A DNA stretch of 11,896 bases from Syntrophaceae bacterium CG2_30_49_12. Its GTDB lineage: Bacteria > Desulfobacterota > Syntrophia > Syntrophales > CG2-30-49-12. Location of the stretch: NCBI GenBank assembly GCA_001873675.1, contig MNZP01000191.1:1-11896 (forward strand), written 5' to 3'. Positions 1 through 7,050 of the stretch are shown piece after piece; positions within the stretch are counted from its first letter, which is position 1, and each line of letters starts with the position of its first letter. The notes below the pieces were generated by a model. That model ran no database searches and had not been told where the DNA came from. It worked only from the letters and a program-made list of their open reading frames with translations. The position numbers were made by a program, and so were the translations under genes.

Positions 1-249
1 CTGAAGGTCTATCACCTGATTTCAAGGAGCAAGTATGGACTTATGGTCCAGATGCTGGCAGGATTGATCACCTATATCCTCCTGGCCATCTACTGCCATG
101 ACCAATATCATGAAAAGGTTTCCGTCAAACGCTTCAGGGAAATCTCTATAAATATCCGCAACGAAATGAGCATCAAGGATATTGTGAACCAAACCGGCGT
201 ATGGTGGTATCAACCGCCAAACCAGGATCAATCATATGCAAAATCCTAA
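1..249 (+). CDS. C-terminal end of probable IS4-type transposase (partial)
   Basis: The window opens inside this reading frame, so only the last 82 codons are visible; the catalytic DDE core would lie to the left. The visible part starts LKVYHLISRSKYGLMVQMLAG, continues with a hydrophobic stretch (LITYILLAIYCH) and ends in a basic and polar tail. A Lys-rich 'LK-x-Y-H-L-I-S-R-S' segment followed by a hydrophobic helix is what I expect at the C-terminus of IS4-family (DDE_Tnp_1) transposases, where the last catalytic Glu helix has just passed. The family call rests on pattern recognition of a short fragment. The stop at 247-249 is only 28 bp before the histidine kinase start, and no terminal inverted repeat can be recognised in that gap. 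The right end of the element is therefore either very short, degraded, or inside the kinase start region. Whether the transposase is intact cannot be seen here. Confidence 0.6.
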   Translation: MKVYHLISRSKYGLMVQMLAGLITYILLAIYCHDQYHEKVSVKRFREISINIRNEMSIKDIVNQTGVWWYQPPNQDQSYAKS

Positions 250-277
250 CCGGACATTACTGGGTTGAGGTAGGGGA

Positions 278-2503
278 ATGTTTCAAGACTTCCTGCGGAC
301 GTATTACGCCATCCCCCCGATTTTCGGTTTTTTTGTCCTCACCTGTCTTGCCTTGATTTCCTTTCTCCGGCGCAGGAAAAACCGCACAAACATCTTATTC
401 TCGGGAATATGTATCTTAGGCGCCTTCATCAATGCCGATATTGCCCTCGTTTCCATGATTCCAGACAGAACACTGGCTCTCAGGATGGACAGAGGAACAT
501 ACCTTTTCTTTGTCTTCAGCCTGCCCCTTTATATTCAGTTTGTCCATTCCTTCCTCTGTATTTCGAGACGAAAATGGCTTGAGTATCTCGCCTATATGTG
601 CAGCCTGCTCTTCCTTTTTTTCATTCCCGGCGACCTTTTCATCAGTGGATTCCATTATTACAACTTTGGAACGATTGCCAAGGGGGGGCCAGCGTATCAT
701 GCCTTCTCAGTGATAGCCGCCTTTACAGTAATCTACTGTATTTTTACCCTGTTCATGGGGATGAGAAAAGCGAAAGATAATTACCAGAAGAACAGGATAA
801 AGTATATCTTCGGTGGAGTGGGTTTCACAGGCCTTTTGCTCGCCTTCGACACCCTGCCGGTCAGTGGTTTTAACATTTATCCTCTGGGTAATTTTAATTT
901 TATCCCCTCCATCTTCCTGGCCATTGGGGTACTCAAATATGATCTCCTGGATATCGGCACGGTGATAAGAAGGGGAACGATCTATTTTATCCTCACCGGT
1001 ATCCTTACCATCTTTTATGTATTGATCATCTACTTATTCAACGCCTTCTTTATGGGATATGGGGATAACACCAACTCCGTAATCCTCCCCCTTGTTCTTG
1101 CTTTAATGATGGTCCTGTTGTTCAATCCCCTCAAGGAAAAGGTTCAGACATTTATAGATAATCTTTTCTACAGGGGAAAATATGATTACCAGAAGTTCTT
1201 GAGAGAGATGAGCACGGAAATGACATCTCTGTTGAGATTTTACCAGATCAAAAACCTTTTACTACAATCCATCACCGCCTCTTTACAGGTCACCAATGTC
1301 AGCCTCTTGATCCATGATAGCGAGAAAAGACATTTCCAGCTTTATATAAATGGGAATGAATTGCCGGATGGGGCGGGACAGGACTTGTTTGATGATAATC
1401 ATCCCATCGTTGCGTTTTTTACGGTGCACAAAAGACCATTAACTAAATCCCTCCTTGAAGAGAAGCCACCTGCCCATCCGGTTGAGAAAGATCAGATCTT
1501 TCATGTTTTCAACGTGATGCATGCATCATTGATTATTCCCATGATCTCGAGGAATAGAGTGATCGGCATGATCGCCCTGGGACAGAAGAAATCGGGGGAG
1601 CTATTTGTTCATGAGGACCTGGAGCTTCTCACCACTATTGCAAACCAGAGTGCAACGGCCATAGAGAATGCGAGGACCTACGAAGAGTTTGAAAAGCTCA
1701 ATCTTGATCTGGAAGGGGAAGTGGAAAAAAGAACAGCCGCTCTCCGCCAGGCATTGGAAGAAAAAGAGAAAACACAGCAGCAGCTTATCCAGTCGGAGAG
1801 TCTTGCGGCAATTGGGCAACTCGTTGCCGGCACGGCCCATGAACTGAATAACCCCTTGTCCAGCGCCTCAAGCCTCATTCAGACCGGTATAGATTATATC
1901 AATGAATGGGAGGTTGGGAGAGGAAACCGGGACGAGGTATTGGATGACATGATGTTTTCATTAAAAGAGTTGAAGCGGGCCGGGGATATCGTAAGAAGTT
2001 TGCTGGATATCTCCCGCCAGAAAGAGACATACATCGAACCTGTTAATATCGTCGTCGCCATTGATGATGCCCTGAGGGTTTTGTACAATCAATACAAATA
2101 TCTTCATGTTGAAATTGAAAGAAAATTTGCCGAAAATTTGCCGGAGGTAGAGGGAAACTTTGCTAATCTGGGCCAGGTATTCATCAATGTGATCAAAAAC
2201 GCCCTGCAATCGTTGCCTGAGGAAGGCGGTAAAGTTACACTTACCACAGGTTACAGGAGTAAAACAGATACCGTCGTTATCGAATGTCAGGATACCGGAG
2301 AGGGAATTCCCTGCGGTGAACTTAATGACATTTTCAAACCCTTTTTTACAACCAAACCGGTTGGCAGGGGGATAGGATTGGGTTTGTATATATCTCATGA
2401 GATTATTAAAAGACATGGAGGAGTCATTTACGCTGCAAGTGAGGTAGGTAAAGGGTCTACCTTTACGATAGAACTGCCCTGCAGGAGGAGGGGAATCAAA
2501 TAA
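278..2503 (+). CDS. Membrane-bound GAF-domain sensor histidine kinase
   Basis: A 741-residue two-component sensor kinase, expected in the inner membrane. Residues 1-285 hold about eight hydrophobic segments (near 12-30, 38-60, 73-95, 102-122, 140-162, 173-192, 233-260, 267-282), resembling the multi-helix N-terminal sensor region of many bacterial kinases. A GAF-like domain follows (about 312-465), then a charged coiled-coil linker (about 467-505). The HisKA phospho-acceptor motif HELNNPL has its His at 521. The ATPase domain shows the N box with Asn 641 (INVIKNAL), the G1 box D672-TGEGIP, an F box (FKPFFTTK), the G2 box GIGLGL from 698, and a final GKGSTF. All catalytic motifs are intact, so it should autophosphorylate. 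The ATG at 278 is preceded by GAGG/AGGGG at 267-276. No response regulator or receiver domain is present in the window, so its partner and signal are unknown. It directly precedes and overlaps uvrB, suggesting co-transcription. Confidence 0.93.
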   Translation: MFQDFLRTYYAIPPIFGFFVLTCLALISFLRRRKNRTNILFSGICILGAFINADIALVSMIPDRTLALRMDRGTYLFFVFSLPLYIQFVHSFLCISRRKWLEYLAYMCSLLFLFFIPGDLFISGFHYYNFGTIAKGGPAYHAFSVIAAFTVIYCIFTLFMGMRKAKDNYQKNRIKYIFGGVGFTGLLLAFDTLPVSGFNIYPLGNFNFIPSIFLAIGVLKYDLLDIGTVIRRGTIYFILTGILTIFYVLIIYLFNAFFMGYGDNTNSVILPLVLALMMVLLFNPLKEKVQTFIDNLFYRGKYDYQKFLREMSTEMTSLLRFYQIKNLLLQSITASLQVTNVSLLIHDSEKRHFQLYINGNELPDGAGQDLFDDNHPIVAFFTVHKRPLTKSLLEEKPPAHPVEKDQIFHVFNVMHASLIIPMISRNRVIGMIALGQKKSGELFVHEDLELLTTIANQSATAIENARTYEEFEKLNLDLEGEVEKRTAALRQALEEKEKTQQQLIQSESLAAIGQLVAGTAHELNNPLSSASSLIQTGIDYINEWEVGRGNRDEVLDDMMFSLKELKRAGDIVRSLLDISRQKETYIEPVNIVVAIDDALRVLYNQYKYLHVEIERKFAENLPEVEGNFANLGQVFINVIKNALQSLPEEGGKVTLTTGYRSKTDTVVIECQDTGEGIPCGELNDIFKPFFTTKPVGRGIGLGLYISHEIIKRHGGVIYAASEVGKGSTFTIELPCRRRGIK
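2484..2491 (+). promoter_or_regulatory. Strong ribosome binding site that decides the uvrB start
   Basis: Two overlapping GGAGG cores (2484-2488 and 2487-2491) lie in the last codons of the histidine kinase. The second core ends 8 nt before the ATA at 2500-2502, an ideal spacing, and 11 nt before the ATA at 2503-2505. No ATG, GTG or TTG exists in the uvrB frame between the upstream stop (2449-2451) and the TTG at 2578, which lies inside the conserved UvrB N-terminus. The site therefore points to initiation at ATA. Confidence 0.7.
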
Positions 2504-4524
2504 TAAATCCCGGCAACAAATTTTGTCTGGCCACAGAGTTTGAGCCAAAGGGCGACCAACCGCGGGCGATTGCGCAGTTGGCCGAGGGGCTGGAAAGAGG
2601 AGATGAGCATCAGGTACTCCTCGGAGTGACAGGATCGGGTAAGACCTTTACCATTGCCAATGTGATCCAGGCCGTTCAAAGACCCGCCCTGGTCATTGCC
2701 CATAACAAGACCTTAGCCGCCCAGCTTTACGAGGAATTCAAGTCCCTCTTTCCCGAAAACGCCATTGAGTATTTTGTCAGTTATTATGACTATTATCAGC
2801 CCGAGGCTTATATCCCCAGTACAGACACCTATATTGAAAAAGACTCGGCGATCAATGAAGATATTGATAAGCTGCGCCACTTAGCCACCTATTCCCTCCT
2901 GGAGCGTAATGACGTCATCATTGTCGCCAGCGTCTCCTGTATCTATGGACTCGGTTCTCCCGAGGCCTATTACGGTATGCTGCTCACGGTGGAAAAGGGT
3001 ATGGAACTCCCCCGGGACGAGATGCTCCGGAGGCTTGTTGAGATCCAGTATGTACGCAACGACATTGATTTCCATCGGGGCGCCTTCCGTTGCCGGGGTG
3101 ATGTGGTGGAAATCTTTCCCCCCTACGAGGAAGACAGGGCGATCAGGATAGAGTTTTTCGGAGATATCATAGAATCCATCTCTATGGTAGATCCTCTCAG
3201 GGGAAAGAAGTTGGATCATCTTCAGAAGATAGCCATCTACCCCGGTAGTCACTATGTAACAACGAGGGACGACATGAGAAGGGCCATCGTCTCCATCAAG
3301 AATGAATTAGAGGTTAGACTTGAGGAGTTGATTGCACAGAACAAACTGCTTGAGGCCCAGCGGCTGGAGCAGCGGACCAGATTCGACATTGAAATGATGG
3401 AAGAGATGGGCTACTGCCGGGGTATCGAAAATTATTCCCGTCATCTCACCGGTAGAAAACCGGGAGAGCCTCCCCCCACCCTGATAGAGTATCTCCCCTG
3501 TAATGCCCTGATCATTATTGATGAGAGTCACGTTACCGTACCCCAGTTGGGGGGCATGTACAGGGGTGACAGGTCGCGTAAGGAATCCCTTGTCAATTAT
3601 GGTTTTCGACTTCCCTCCGCCCTTGATAACCGTCCCTTAATGTTTAAAGAATATGAGAGCTTTCGCTATCAGAGGATCTATGTTTCCGCTACCCCTGCCG
3701 ACTATGAGTTAAAGAAAGCCGGTGGAAGGGTGGTGGAGCAGATTATTCGGCCAACCGGCCTGATGGATCCGGAGATTATCGTGAAACCGGCCCATTATCA
3801 GGTTGACGATCTTCTCGGGGAAATCCGCGAAAGGGAAGGGAAGGGCGAGCGGGTCCTGGTCACCACTCTCACTAAGAGAATGGCAGAAAACCTCACTTCC
3901 TACTACCAGGGTCTCGGGGTCAGGGTGAGGTATCTCCATTCCGATATCCATACCCTGGAGCGGGTAAATATTATCCGGGATCTGAGACTTGGTAAGTTTG
4001 ATGTCCTAATAGGGGTAAATCTTTTACGTGAGGGGCTCGATATTCCGGAAGTTTCTCTGGTAGCCGTTCTCGATGCCGATAAAGAGGGTTTTCTGCGCTC
4101 TGAGCGATCACTGATACAGACCAGTGGAAGGGCTGCCAGAAATGTATCAGGCCAGGTCATCATGTATGCCGATAAGGTAACTGACTCGATAAGGGCATGT
4201 CTTCTTGAGACGAAGAGAAGGAGAGCGGTTCAACAGCGACACAATGAGGAACACCATATCACACCTTCGACCATCAAAAAATCCATCTATAATATCCTGT
4301 CCTCGATTTACGGGGCCGATTATGTGACGGCGCCTGTAGTCTCGGAAGAGATGGGGGCATACAGCTCAGAGGTAGATATTACCTCCAGGATCACGCAATT
4401 AAGAGAGAAGATGAAAAGCGCGGTGAAAAATCTTGAGTTCGAAAAGGCGGCGGCGCTGCGCGATCAGATCAGGGAACTTTCCAACCTGGCGCTGAAATTA
4501 GGAGGTATAGAAAATGAGAATTAG
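2500..4524 (+). CDS. uvrB: UvrABC excinuclease subunit B, probable ATA start
   Basis: UvrB is the DNA-damage-verifying helicase-like subunit of nucleotide excision repair. It is loaded by UvrA, forms the pre-incision complex and recruits UvrC. Numbered from 2500 the protein is 674 residues, close to the E. coli length of 673. Visible in order: the N-terminal signature F-x-P-K-G-D-Q-P; Walker A GVTGSGKT (42-49, Lys 48); the damage-probing hairpin region starting YYDYYQPEAY; Walker B DESH (341-344); the YVSATP motif; LLREGLDIPEVSL; the arginine-finger motif GRAARN; and a C-terminal UVR motif (about 630-665) that binds UvrC. A start at TTG 2578 would remove the conserved F-x-P-K-G-D-Q-P block, so it is rejected. 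The ATA at 2500 lies 8 nt after a strong GGAGG and overlaps the kinase TAA by 3 bases (ATAA arrangement); ATA 2503 is the alternative. Motif VI reads QTSGRAARN where QTIGRAARN is usual. The gene overlaps fusA by 11 bp. Confidence 0.95.
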   Translation: MINPGNKFCLATEFEPKGDQPRAIAQLAEGLERGDEHQVLLGVTGSGKTFTIANVIQAVQRPALVIAHNKTLAAQLYEEFKSLFPENAIEYFVSYYDYYQPEAYIPSTDTYIEKDSAINEDIDKLRHLATYSLLERNDVIIVASVSCIYGLGSPEAYYGMLLTVEKGMELPRDEMLRRLVEIQYVRNDIDFHRGAFRCRGDVVEIFPPYEEDRAIRIEFFGDIIESISMVDPLRGKKLDHLQKIAIYPGSHYVTTRDDMRRAIVSIKNELEVRLEELIAQNKLLEAQRLEQRTRFDIEMMEEMGYCRGIENYSRHLTGRKPGEPPPTLIEYLPCNALIIIDESHVTVPQLGGMYRGDRSRKESLVNYGFRLPSALDNRPLMFKEYESFRYQRIYVSATPADYELKKAGGRVVEQIIRPTGLMDPEIIVKPAHYQVDDLLGEIREREGKGERVLVTTLTKRMAENLTSYYQGLGVRVRYLHSDIHTLERVNIIRDLRLGKFDVLIGVNLLREGLDIPEVSLVAVLDADKEGFLRSERSLIQTSGRAARNVSGQVIMYADKVTDSIRACLLETKRRRAVQQRHNEEHHITPSTIKKSIYNILSSIYGADYVTAPVVSEEMGAYSSEVDITSRITQLREKMKSAVKNLEFEKAAALRDQIRELSNLALKLGGIENEN

Positions 4525-6589
4525 CAAACTGCGGAATATCGGGATTGTAGCGCACATTGACGCCGGTAAAACAACGGTAACGGAGAGGATTTTGTTCTAT
4601 ACCGGCACGACGCGGACAATGGGAGAGGTCCATGACGGCGAGGCCACGATGGACTTCATGAAGCAAGAACAGGAACGCGGTATCACCATCGCCTCGGCTG
4701 CTATCACGTGCCATTGGGATGAGCATCAGGTCAATATTATTGACACCCCCGGCCATGTGGACTTCACCATGGAGGTAGAACGCTCGATGAGAGTACTGGA
4801 CGGAATTGTTGCCGTCTTCTGCGCCGTCGGTGGTGTGGAGGCTCAAAGTGAGACCGTCTGGGGGCAAGCGGATCGTTACCGGGTGCCACGGATCTGCTTC
4901 GTCAACAAGATGGACCGTCCCGGTGCAGATTTTTTTGATGTTCTCAAGCAGTTGGACGACCGCCTGGATGCCGGCGCAGTCCCCTATCAGATCCCGATCG
5001 GCACGGAAGAAAATTTCTCCGGCGTCATAGACCTGGTGCGCATGAAGTTCTATACCTTTCCGGATGGTATGTTGCAGGAAGGTGAAATCCCGGCCGCGTA
5101 CCGGCCTGATGCTCAGTCCCGGCACCAGCAACTTTTAGAAAAACTCGCCGAATTTAATGATGAGTTGGCAGAGTTATACCTCGAAGATAAAGCTATTCCG
5201 GAAGCGATGATCCGGACGGTGACGCGCTACTGTGTGGTGCATTCGCTGATTACGCCGGTGTTCTGCGGCGCGGCCTACAAGAATATCGGCATTCAGCCGC
5301 TGCTGGATGCGATTGTGTCCTATCTGCCCAGTCCTCTGGACAAAGGGGCAGTTGTCGGCGTGGATCCGACTGACACGGCAAAAACTCTTTTGCGTCAGCC
5401 CTCTACCAGCGAACCGTTTTCGGGACTCGTTTTTAAGATCATTTACGACCTTTACGTGGGACAGCAAACTTTCGTCCGGACATACTCCGGCGTATTGAAA
5501 ACAGGCGATTTCGTATTGAACATTACCACAGGCAAGAAAGAGCGCATCAGCCGTATCCTGCGCATCCATGCCAAGGACCGCAGTGAAATACCGGAAGTTG
5601 GACCGGGTGACATCGTGGCCCTGGTTGGATTGAAAAACACTTACACCAGCCATACGCTCTGCCATCCGGAAGCGCCAATGCTGCTTTCGACAATCAAGGT
5701 TCCCGATCCGGTCATCAGCGTCAAGGTAAGCACGGGGAGCCGCCAGGAGAAGGAAAATTTACACCAGGCCCTGCGCAGGATGGCGATGGAGGATCCGTCT
5801 TTTGCCGTGCGGAATGTAGAACGTACAGGTGAAACGGTTATCGCCGGCATGGGCGAACTGCACCTCGAAATAATCGTAGACCGGCTGAAAACGGACTTCA
5901 AAGTCGAAGCAGTAGCGGGCAGGCCATCTGTTGAGTACCGGGAGACAATTGCAGGCGAGTATCAGTATGATTACAAGTTCGTCAAGCAAACCGGCGGCCG
6001 CGGCCAATATGCCCACACCGTTATTCGGGTCGAACCTAATCCTGGTTGCGGGTTTGAGTTCATTAACCATGTCACCGGGGGGCGTATCCCGGCCGAGTTC
6101 ATTACGGCAGTCCACAAAGGCGTCAAAAATACTCTTGTGGAAGGCATTATGGCTGATTACCACGTGGTGGACGTGCGTGTCATTCTCTTAGACGGCAGTT
6201 ATCATCAGGTAGACAGTTCCGACCTTGCCTTTCAAACCTGTGCCAGCATCTGTTTCAAAGAAGCGTTTAAGCGGGCCACTCCGCAACTACTGGAACCGAT
6301 TATGCTGCTGGAGATTGCCACACCGGACGAATATATCGGGGATACCGTTGGCGATTTGCATCGCCGCCGCGGCAGGGTGCTCAATATGCGCCGCTACCGC
6401 AAGGGTTCCCAGAAGATCTCTGCGGAGGCGCCTTTACGGGATCTTTTCGGCTATGCTACTACTCTGCGCTCGCTTTCCGCAGGCCGTGCCAGTTACTCCA
6501 TGGAAATAGGACGCTACAGCCCCTTACCGGAAAAGCTCCAGGAAGAGGTACTAACAGAGGCACATAAAAGGATGCGAGGCGAGGAATAG
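4514..6589 (+). CDS. fusA: Elongation factor G (translational GTPase)
   Basis: EF-G is the cytoplasmic GTPase that drives ribosomal translocation and, with RRF, ribosome recycling. The protein has 691 residues, against about 704 in E. coli. The G domain is complete: AHIDAGKTT (P loop, Lys 19), switch I region QEQERGITI, DTPGH (77-81, catalytic His 81) and NKMD (131-134). Domain II and III regions follow, including GMGELHLEIIVDRL. Domain IV begins near VEYRETI and contains KQTGGRGQYAH and SYHQVDSSDLAF. Domain V has GDLHRRRGRV, FGYATTLRSLSAGRASYSME. No key residue is missing. The ATG at 4514 has GGAGG at 4501-4505 and sits 11 bp inside the end of uvrB, so translation is probably coupled. It is not beside rpsL, rpsG or tuf as canonical fusA usually is, and arginine codons are overwhelmingly CGN (about 42 CGN to 7 AGR by hand count), unlike uvrB and groEL. 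It may be a second EF-G paralogue or a transferred gene. Its subfamily is unresolved. Confidence 0.94.
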   Translation: MRISKLRNIGIVAHIDAGKTTVTERILFYTGTTRTMGEVHDGEATMDFMKQEQERGITIASAAITCHWDEHQVNIIDTPGHVDFTMEVERSMRVLDGIVAVFCAVGGVEAQSETVWGQADRYRVPRICFVNKMDRPGADFFDVLKQLDDRLDAGAVPYQIPIGTEENFSGVIDLVRMKFYTFPDGMLQEGEIPAAYRPDAQSRHQQLLEKLAEFNDELAELYLEDKAIPEAMIRTVTRYCVVHSLITPVFCGAAYKNIGIQPLLDAIVSYLPSPLDKGAVVGVDPTDTAKTLLRQPSTSEPFSGLVFKIIYDLYVGQQTFVRTYSGVLKTGDFVLNITTGKKERISRILRIHAKDRSEIPEVGPGDIVALVGLKNTYTSHTLCHPEAPMLLSTIKVPDPVISVKVSTGSRQEKENLHQALRRMAMEDPSFAVRNVERTGETVIAGMGELHLEIIVDRLKTDFKVEAVAGRPSVEYRETIAGEYQYDYKFVKQTGGRGQYAHTVIRVEPNPGCGFEFINHVTGGRIPAEFITAVHKGVKNTLVEGIMADYHVVDVRVILLDGSYHQVDSSDLAFQTCASICFKEAFKRATPQLLEPIMLLEIATPDEYIGDTVGDLHRRRGRVLNMRRYRKGSQKISAEAPLRDLFGYATTLRSLSAGRASYSMEIGRYSPLPEKLQEEVLTEAHKRMRGEE

Positions 6590-6621
6590 TTACGTTTTTT
6601 ATAAAAATTTTTTTCTATATC

Positions 6622-6650
6622 TTGACATAATGGAATTTATGCTTTATATA
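6622..6650 (+). promoter_or_regulatory. Probable sigma-70-type promoter for groESL
   Basis: A perfect -35 TTGACA (6622-6627) is followed by a 17-bp spacer and TATATA as -10 (6645-6650), in a region that is about 17% G+C (6601-6720). Transcription would start near 6657 and give a leader of roughly 76 nt before groES. The hexamers and spacing are seen in the sequence; activity is inferred. It does not look like an E. coli-type heat-shock (sigma-32) promoter, which would need a CCCCAT-like -10. No GC-rich terminator for fusA lies upstream, so read-through from the uvrB-fusA transcript is possible. Confidence 0.7.
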
Positions 6651-6663
6651 TAAAAAATACTTT

Positions 6664-6689
6664 TCTTAACGAAAAATAAGGTGTCTTAA
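6664..6689 (+). repeat. Direct repeat TCTTAA in groESL leader, possible operator
   Basis: TCTTAA occurs at 6664-6669 and again at 6684-6689, exactly 20 bp apart (about two helical turns), just downstream of the predicted groESL transcription start. The spacing would suit a dimeric regulator binding one face of the DNA. In DNA this AT-rich, a repeated hexamer can easily arise by chance, so this is only a weak suggestion. Confidence 0.25.
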
Positions 6690-6732
6690 TTATTAAATAT
6701 AAAAATTAAACAAAGAAAGGAGAGATGGGAGC

Positions 6733-7023
6733 ATGAAGATCAGACCATTGCAGGACAGAGTGATTGTAAAACGTTTGGAGGAAGAAGAAAAGACAAAGGG
6801 TGGAATAATTATCCCTGATACGGCAAAGGAAAAACCTATCGAGGGTAAAGTTATCGCCGTTGGCAAGGGGAAAACCTCTGATGATGGCAAGCTGATAGCG
6901 CTGGATGTCAAAGTCGGTGACAAGGTGCTCTTCAGCAAGTATGGCGGCACGGAAGTCAAGATAGACGGTGTGGAACATCTCATCATGAGGGAAGACGATA
7001 TTCTGGGAATCATAGAAAAGTAA
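6733..7023 (+). CDS. groES: Co-chaperonin GroES (Hsp10)
   Basis: A 96-residue cytoplasmic protein that forms the heptameric lid of the GroEL folding chamber. It begins MKIRPLQDRVIVKR, which is diagnostic for GroES. The mobile loop that docks on GroEL is at about 17-34, with the GGIIIP contact segment. The end EDDILGIIE is the usual C-terminal strand. The length is normal for the family (94-97 residues). The ATG at 6733 is preceded by AAAGGAGAG (6716-6724); an upstream ATG at 6725 is too close to that site and out of frame. groEL starts 27 bp downstream, giving the standard groES-groEL operon. Expression is probably driven by the promoter at 6622-6650. Confidence 0.98.
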   Translation: MKIRPLQDRVIVKRLEEEEKTKGGIIIPDTAKEKPIEGKVIAVGKGKTSDDGKLIALDVKVGDKVLFSKYGGTEVKIDGVEHLIMREDDILGIIEK

Positions 7024-7050
7024 TAACTTGACGATAAGGAGGGTAGTTTA

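Noticed and set aside
1961..2548. 195-codon minus-strand frame opposite the histidine kinase
   Set aside because: It lies antisense to the conserved HisKA and ATPase region and shows no family motif; it is a shadow of the real gene. The same applies to other long minus-strand frames such as 4469-5131, 7192-7866 and 10261-10998.
2578..4524. uvrB starting at TTG 2578
   Set aside because: This would delete the conserved N-terminal block encoded at 2521-2577, and no ribosome binding site lies just upstream.
6595..6617. Terminator after fusA
   Set aside because: Only an A/T palindrome (TTTTTATAAAAA) with a T run is present and there is no GC-rich stem, so it cannot be called an intrinsic terminator.
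6590..6732. CIRCE (HrcA) operator before groES
   Set aside because: No TTAGCACTC-N9-GAGTGCTAA-like inverted repeat is present in the spacer.
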